From DATAEK01 sp036258055 (GTDB lineage Bacteria; Acidobacteriota; Vicinamibacteria; Vicinamibacterales; 2-12-FULL-66-21), in contig DATAEK010000124.1 in assembly GCA_036258055.1 (NCBI GenBank), positions 1 to 8,684 of the forward strand: a stretch of 8,684 nt of DNA. Reading direction: 5' to 3'. Positions 7,255 through 8,684 of this stretch are shown in pieces (the stretch's first letter is position 1; every line of letters starts with the position of its first letter). The translations under genes and the position numbers were made by a program. A model generated the notes under the pieces. It searched no databases. It was not told where the DNA came from and saw nothing but the letters and a program-made list of their open reading frames with translations.

Positions 7255-7283
7255 ATAGCACGCTAGGCGTGCTATAGTGCTAT
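7255..7283 (+). promoter_or_regulatory. Operator/promoter of the HigBA module
   Basis: ATAGCACGC-TAG-GCGTGCTAT (7255-7275) is a perfect 9-bp inverted repeat with a 3-nt centre. The half-site word GTGCTAT occurs again in direct orientation at 7277-7283, giving three half-sites in 29 bp. TATAGT (7273-7278) is a possible -10 box overlapping the operator; no good -35 is seen. If that -10 is used, transcription would start within a few bases of the toxin GTG at 7287. The layout fits autoregulation by the HTH antitoxin, as known for HigA-family operons. Confidence 0.7.
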
Positions 7284-7286
7284 TGT

Positions 7287-7577
7287 GTGATCCGAACGCT
7301 GGCAGATGACACCACGCGGGACATCTGGAACGGCGTCAACAGCAAGGCGGCACGGCGCATCCCTCAGGAGCTCTGGCCTATCGTCCGCCGCAAACTGGAT
7401 CAAGTTGACGCCGTAACGCGGCTCGATGACCTGAGGGTACCGCCCGGAAATCGGTTGCACGCGCTCGGCGGCGATCTTCGAGGTTTCCATGCCGTGCGCG
7501 TGAACGACCAGTATCGGATCGTGTTCCGGTTCGAAGGCGGTGACGCGTTCGACGTGCAGTGCACCGATTATCACTGA
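7287..7577 (+). CDS. higB: HigB-like toxin of the RelE superfamily
   Basis: A 96-residue toxin of the HigB/RelE family; members are ribosome-dependent mRNA endonucleases. The order of conserved words is that of HigB: a charged N-terminal helix region (SKAARRIPQELWPIVRRKLDQV, about 19-40), LDDLRVPPGNRLHALGGDLRGFHAVRVN (46-73), then QYRIVFRFEGGDAFDV (75-90) and a C-terminal CTDYH (92-96). The basic residues Arg77 and Arg81 and the terminal Tyr-His sit where catalytic or RNA-contacting residues lie in relatives. It is complete at normal length. The start is GTG at 7287; no Shine-Dalgarno precedes it, and the predicted promoter is so close that a leaderless message is likely. It comes first in the operon, 10 bp before the antitoxin, the gene order typical of higBA and the reverse of most toxin-antitoxin pairs. 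Confidence 0.88.
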   Translation: MIRTLADDTTRDIWNGVNSKAARRIPQELWPIVRRKLDQVDAVTRLDDLRVPPGNRLHALGGDLRGFHAVRVNDQYRIVFRFEGGDAFDVQCTDYH

Positions 7578-7587
7578 GGAACTCCAA

Positions 7588-7887
7588 ATGCTGCCGACCC
7601 GTCGCCCACCGACGCACCCTGGCGAGATGCTCCTGAAGGAATTCCTCGAACCGCTTGGCGTATCTCAGATCGAAGCGGCGAGCCGCATGAACGTCCCGTT
7701 CCAGCGACTCAACGCAATCGTAAAGGGCCGCCGCAGTGTTAGCGCCGACACTGCGCTCCTACTCGAGGCCCTCACGGGCTGGGACGCCCAGATCTGGCTG
7801 ACGCTGCAGGCGAAGTGGGACCTGTGGCATGCCATGAAGGCTCGCGGGAACCGACCGAAGGTCCGACCGCTACGCAAGACCGCGTAG
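7588..7887 (+). CDS. higA: HigA-like antitoxin, XRE-type HTH
   Basis: A 99-residue antitoxin and autorepressor of the HigA family. It opens with the family's THPGEMLLKEFLEPLGVSQ (residues 9-27) and carries a helix-turn-helix at about 25-47 (VSQIEAASRMNVPFQRLNAIVKGRR). The segment VSADTALLLEALTG, then WDAQIWLTLQAKWDLWHA (65-82), is the usual HigA core after the HTH, and a basic tail follows. The ATG at 7588 is chosen from its HPGEML context and the GAGGA 7 nt upstream, which overlaps the toxin's stop codon region; this suggests coupled translation. It should bind HigB and repress the operon at the 7255-7283 palindrome. Complete, normal length. The frame is open upstream to 7540 inside higB, but that extension lacks support. 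Confidence 0.9.
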   Translation: MLPTRRPPTHPGEMLLKEFLEPLGVSQIEAASRMNVPFQRLNAIVKGRRSVSADTALLLEALTGWDAQIWLTLQAKWDLWHAMKARGNRPKVRPLRKTA

Positions 7888-7945
7888 AAGTCAGTGCCGC
7901 TACGCTGCACGAATGAGCCAGTTGCGAAAATCGTCCCGAACACCC

Positions 7946-7985
7946 AGCGAGACTTCGCTCGCGCTTCGCGCGAGCTTCGTTTGGC
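7946..7985. repeat. Second, shorter copy of the palindromic repeat core
   Basis: GCTCGCGC-TTC-GCGCGAGC (7957-7964/7968-7975) is a perfect 8-bp hairpin with the same TTC loop as 5721-5737. AGACTTCGCT (7950-7959) and GCGAGCTTCGT (7970-7980) are shared exactly with the element at 5708-5816, 20 rather than 18 nt apart. Only the left hairpin is present; the rest of the long element is missing. It sits between higA and the truncated kinase. Confidence 0.6.
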
Positions 7986-7999
7986 AGGCTGCGACGGCG

Positions 8000-8337
8000 T
8001 CAGTCGCTGCCAGATTTCTCCAAGCCGTGGATGTGCGCGATGTTCGGATGATTCAGCGAGGCGAGCGTCTCGGCTTCGCGCGTGAAGCGCGCGACGCGGT
8101 CCGCGTCGAGTGCGAACGACTCGGGCAGCACTTTGATCGCGACCTCGCGATCGAGCTTCGTGTCCGTCGCGCGATAGACCTCACCCATTCCGCCTTCGCC
8201 CAGTTTGGCCACGACTTGATAGGGACCAAGCGTCCTCCCGATCCTGGTCGTGGCCGGGGCTGGGCTTCGGACCCGCCGGCACCGATGGGGGCGATGATTT
8301 CGTAAGGGCCCAGTCGTGTACCGATAGTGACCGGCAT
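8000..8337 (-). pseudogene. Broken Ser/Thr protein kinase 5' end, chimeric
   Basis: Two kinase N-termini lie in tandem in different frames. The first, from ATG 8337 to about 8272, reads MPVTIGTRLGPYEIIAPIGAGG and then loses homology. The second begins near 8242, reads IGRTLGPYQVVAKLGEGGMG and continues in kinase text: the glycine loop GEGGMGEV, the ATP lysine in VAIKVLP, and the helix-C region REAETLASLNHPNIAHIHG. It stops at TGA 8000 after GLEKSGSD, about 80 residues in. The catalytic loop (HRDLKPxN), the DFG motif, and the C-lobe and sensor domains of a PknB-type protein are all absent, and no start codon opens the second frame well. A 29-bp linker (8243-8271) separates the two copies. This looks like recombination between paralogous kinase genes followed by 3' loss; the cut lies about 15 bp from the repeat at 7946-7985. 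It is not a working kinase. Confidence 0.82.
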
Positions 8338-8393
8338 GAGCTCGGTGAGTCTACTGCAAGAAGGGCCGCCGTCCGCCCGCCGATCGCTGGAGA

Positions 8394-8684
8394 TCAGCCG
8401 TCGCGCAGCGCGACGTTCGGATCCACACGGCTCGCCCGCCGCGCCGGGAAGAACGACGCGACGATGGCAACGGCGAGCAGGAGCGCCGGCACGCCCGCGA
8501 ACGTGATCGGATCGGTGGCGCTCACGCCCACGAGGAACGAGCGCACGACGCGGGTCAGGGCGGCGGCGCCGGCGAGGCCGAGCCCGATACCGGCGAGTGC
8601 CACGACCAGGCCCTGTCCGAGAATCAGCCGCACGACATCGCGCTCGGTCGCACCGAAGGCGACACGCACGCCGATCTCACGCGT
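8394..8684 (-). CDS. ABC transporter permease, MacB/FtsX (ADOP) type, C-terminal part
   Basis: This is the last 96 residues of an inner-membrane permease of the FtsX/MacB fold, running off the right edge (the frame is open to 8684 with TREIG before the GTG at 8669). It begins with TREIGVRVAFGATERDVV, the coupling-helix region conserved before the last transmembrane helices of this family. One hydrophobic helix follows (LVVALAGIGLGLAGAAALT) and a second near the end (VPALLLAVAIVASFFP). The C-terminus ARRASRVDPNVALRDG matches the near-universal PARRAxRxDPxxALR ending of acidobacterial ADOP permeases. These proteins usually export or act mechanically on periplasmic substrates with an ATPase partner, which would lie outside the window. 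The GTG at 8669 is internal, not the start. The gene stops 56 bp before the kinase remnant on the same strand. Confidence 0.9.
   Translation of the reverse strand, partial: TREIGVRVAFGATERDVVRLILGQGLVVALAGIGLGLAGAAALTRVVRSFLVGVSATDPITFAGVPALLLAVAIVASFFPARRASRVDPNVALRDG

Noticed and set aside
7866..7904. Direct repeat of CCGCTACGC at and after the end of higA
   Set aside because: Two copies of 9 nt in GC-rich DNA; no array and no att-site context.
7913..8305. Plus-strand ORF of 130 codons opposite the kinase remnant
   Set aside because: It is the antisense of recognisable kinase sequence.

Overview
The window is high-GC bacterial DNA. It probably comes from an Acidobacteriota genome, most likely the class Vicinamibacteria. 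This is inferred from gene content only: an Oar-like outer-membrane receptor with an N-terminal carboxypeptidase-regulatory domain, the C-terminus of an ADOP/MacB-type permease, a Tat-exported aldo/keto reductase, and the start of a PknB-type kinase with the 'LGPYEI...GAGG' opening common in that phylum. No rRNA, tRNA, CRISPR array or transposase was seen.

Layout from left to right. (1) 2-565 (+) is the C-terminal part of a metallo-beta-lactamase-fold hydrolase cut by the window edge. (2) 656-1537 (-) is a Tat-signal aldo/keto reductase with a strong Shine-Dalgarno site. (3) 1643-1789 (-), just upstream of it on the same strand, is an unmarked remnant of a small cupin gene carrying two compensating 1-nt frameshifts. 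(4) 1971-5393 (+), divergent from the reductase, is a 1140-residue TonB-dependent receptor-like protein. (5) 5394-5861 is intergenic: a perfect-looking 15-bp hairpin (5449-5486), a doubtful small ORF, and a compact palindromic repeat of about 109 bp (5708-5816). (6) 5862-6401 (+) is a DUF1697 protein. (7) 6402-7254 is mostly unexplained; a minus-strand reading frame ending at 6588 has coding-like composition but no recognised family. (8) 7255-7887 (+) is a complete HigBA-type toxin-antitoxin module with a perfect inverted-repeat operator. (9) 7946-7985 holds a second, shorter copy of the palindromic repeat core. (10) 8000-8337 (-) is a wrecked Ser/Thr kinase 5' end made of two kinase N-termini in different frames, truncated right next to that repeat. 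(11) 8394-8684 (-) is the C-terminal end of an ABC transporter permease.

The intact genes do not form one pathway. The left half pairs a periplasmic oxidoreductase with an outer-membrane receptor. The right half (DUF1697, toxin-antitoxin, repeats, broken kinase, unassigned ORF) looks like a rearranged accessory patch. I found no convincing undescribed multi-gene system. The most informative items are the cupin remnant, the chimeric kinase remnant abutting the repeat, the two copies of the palindromic repeat, and the HigBA operator.
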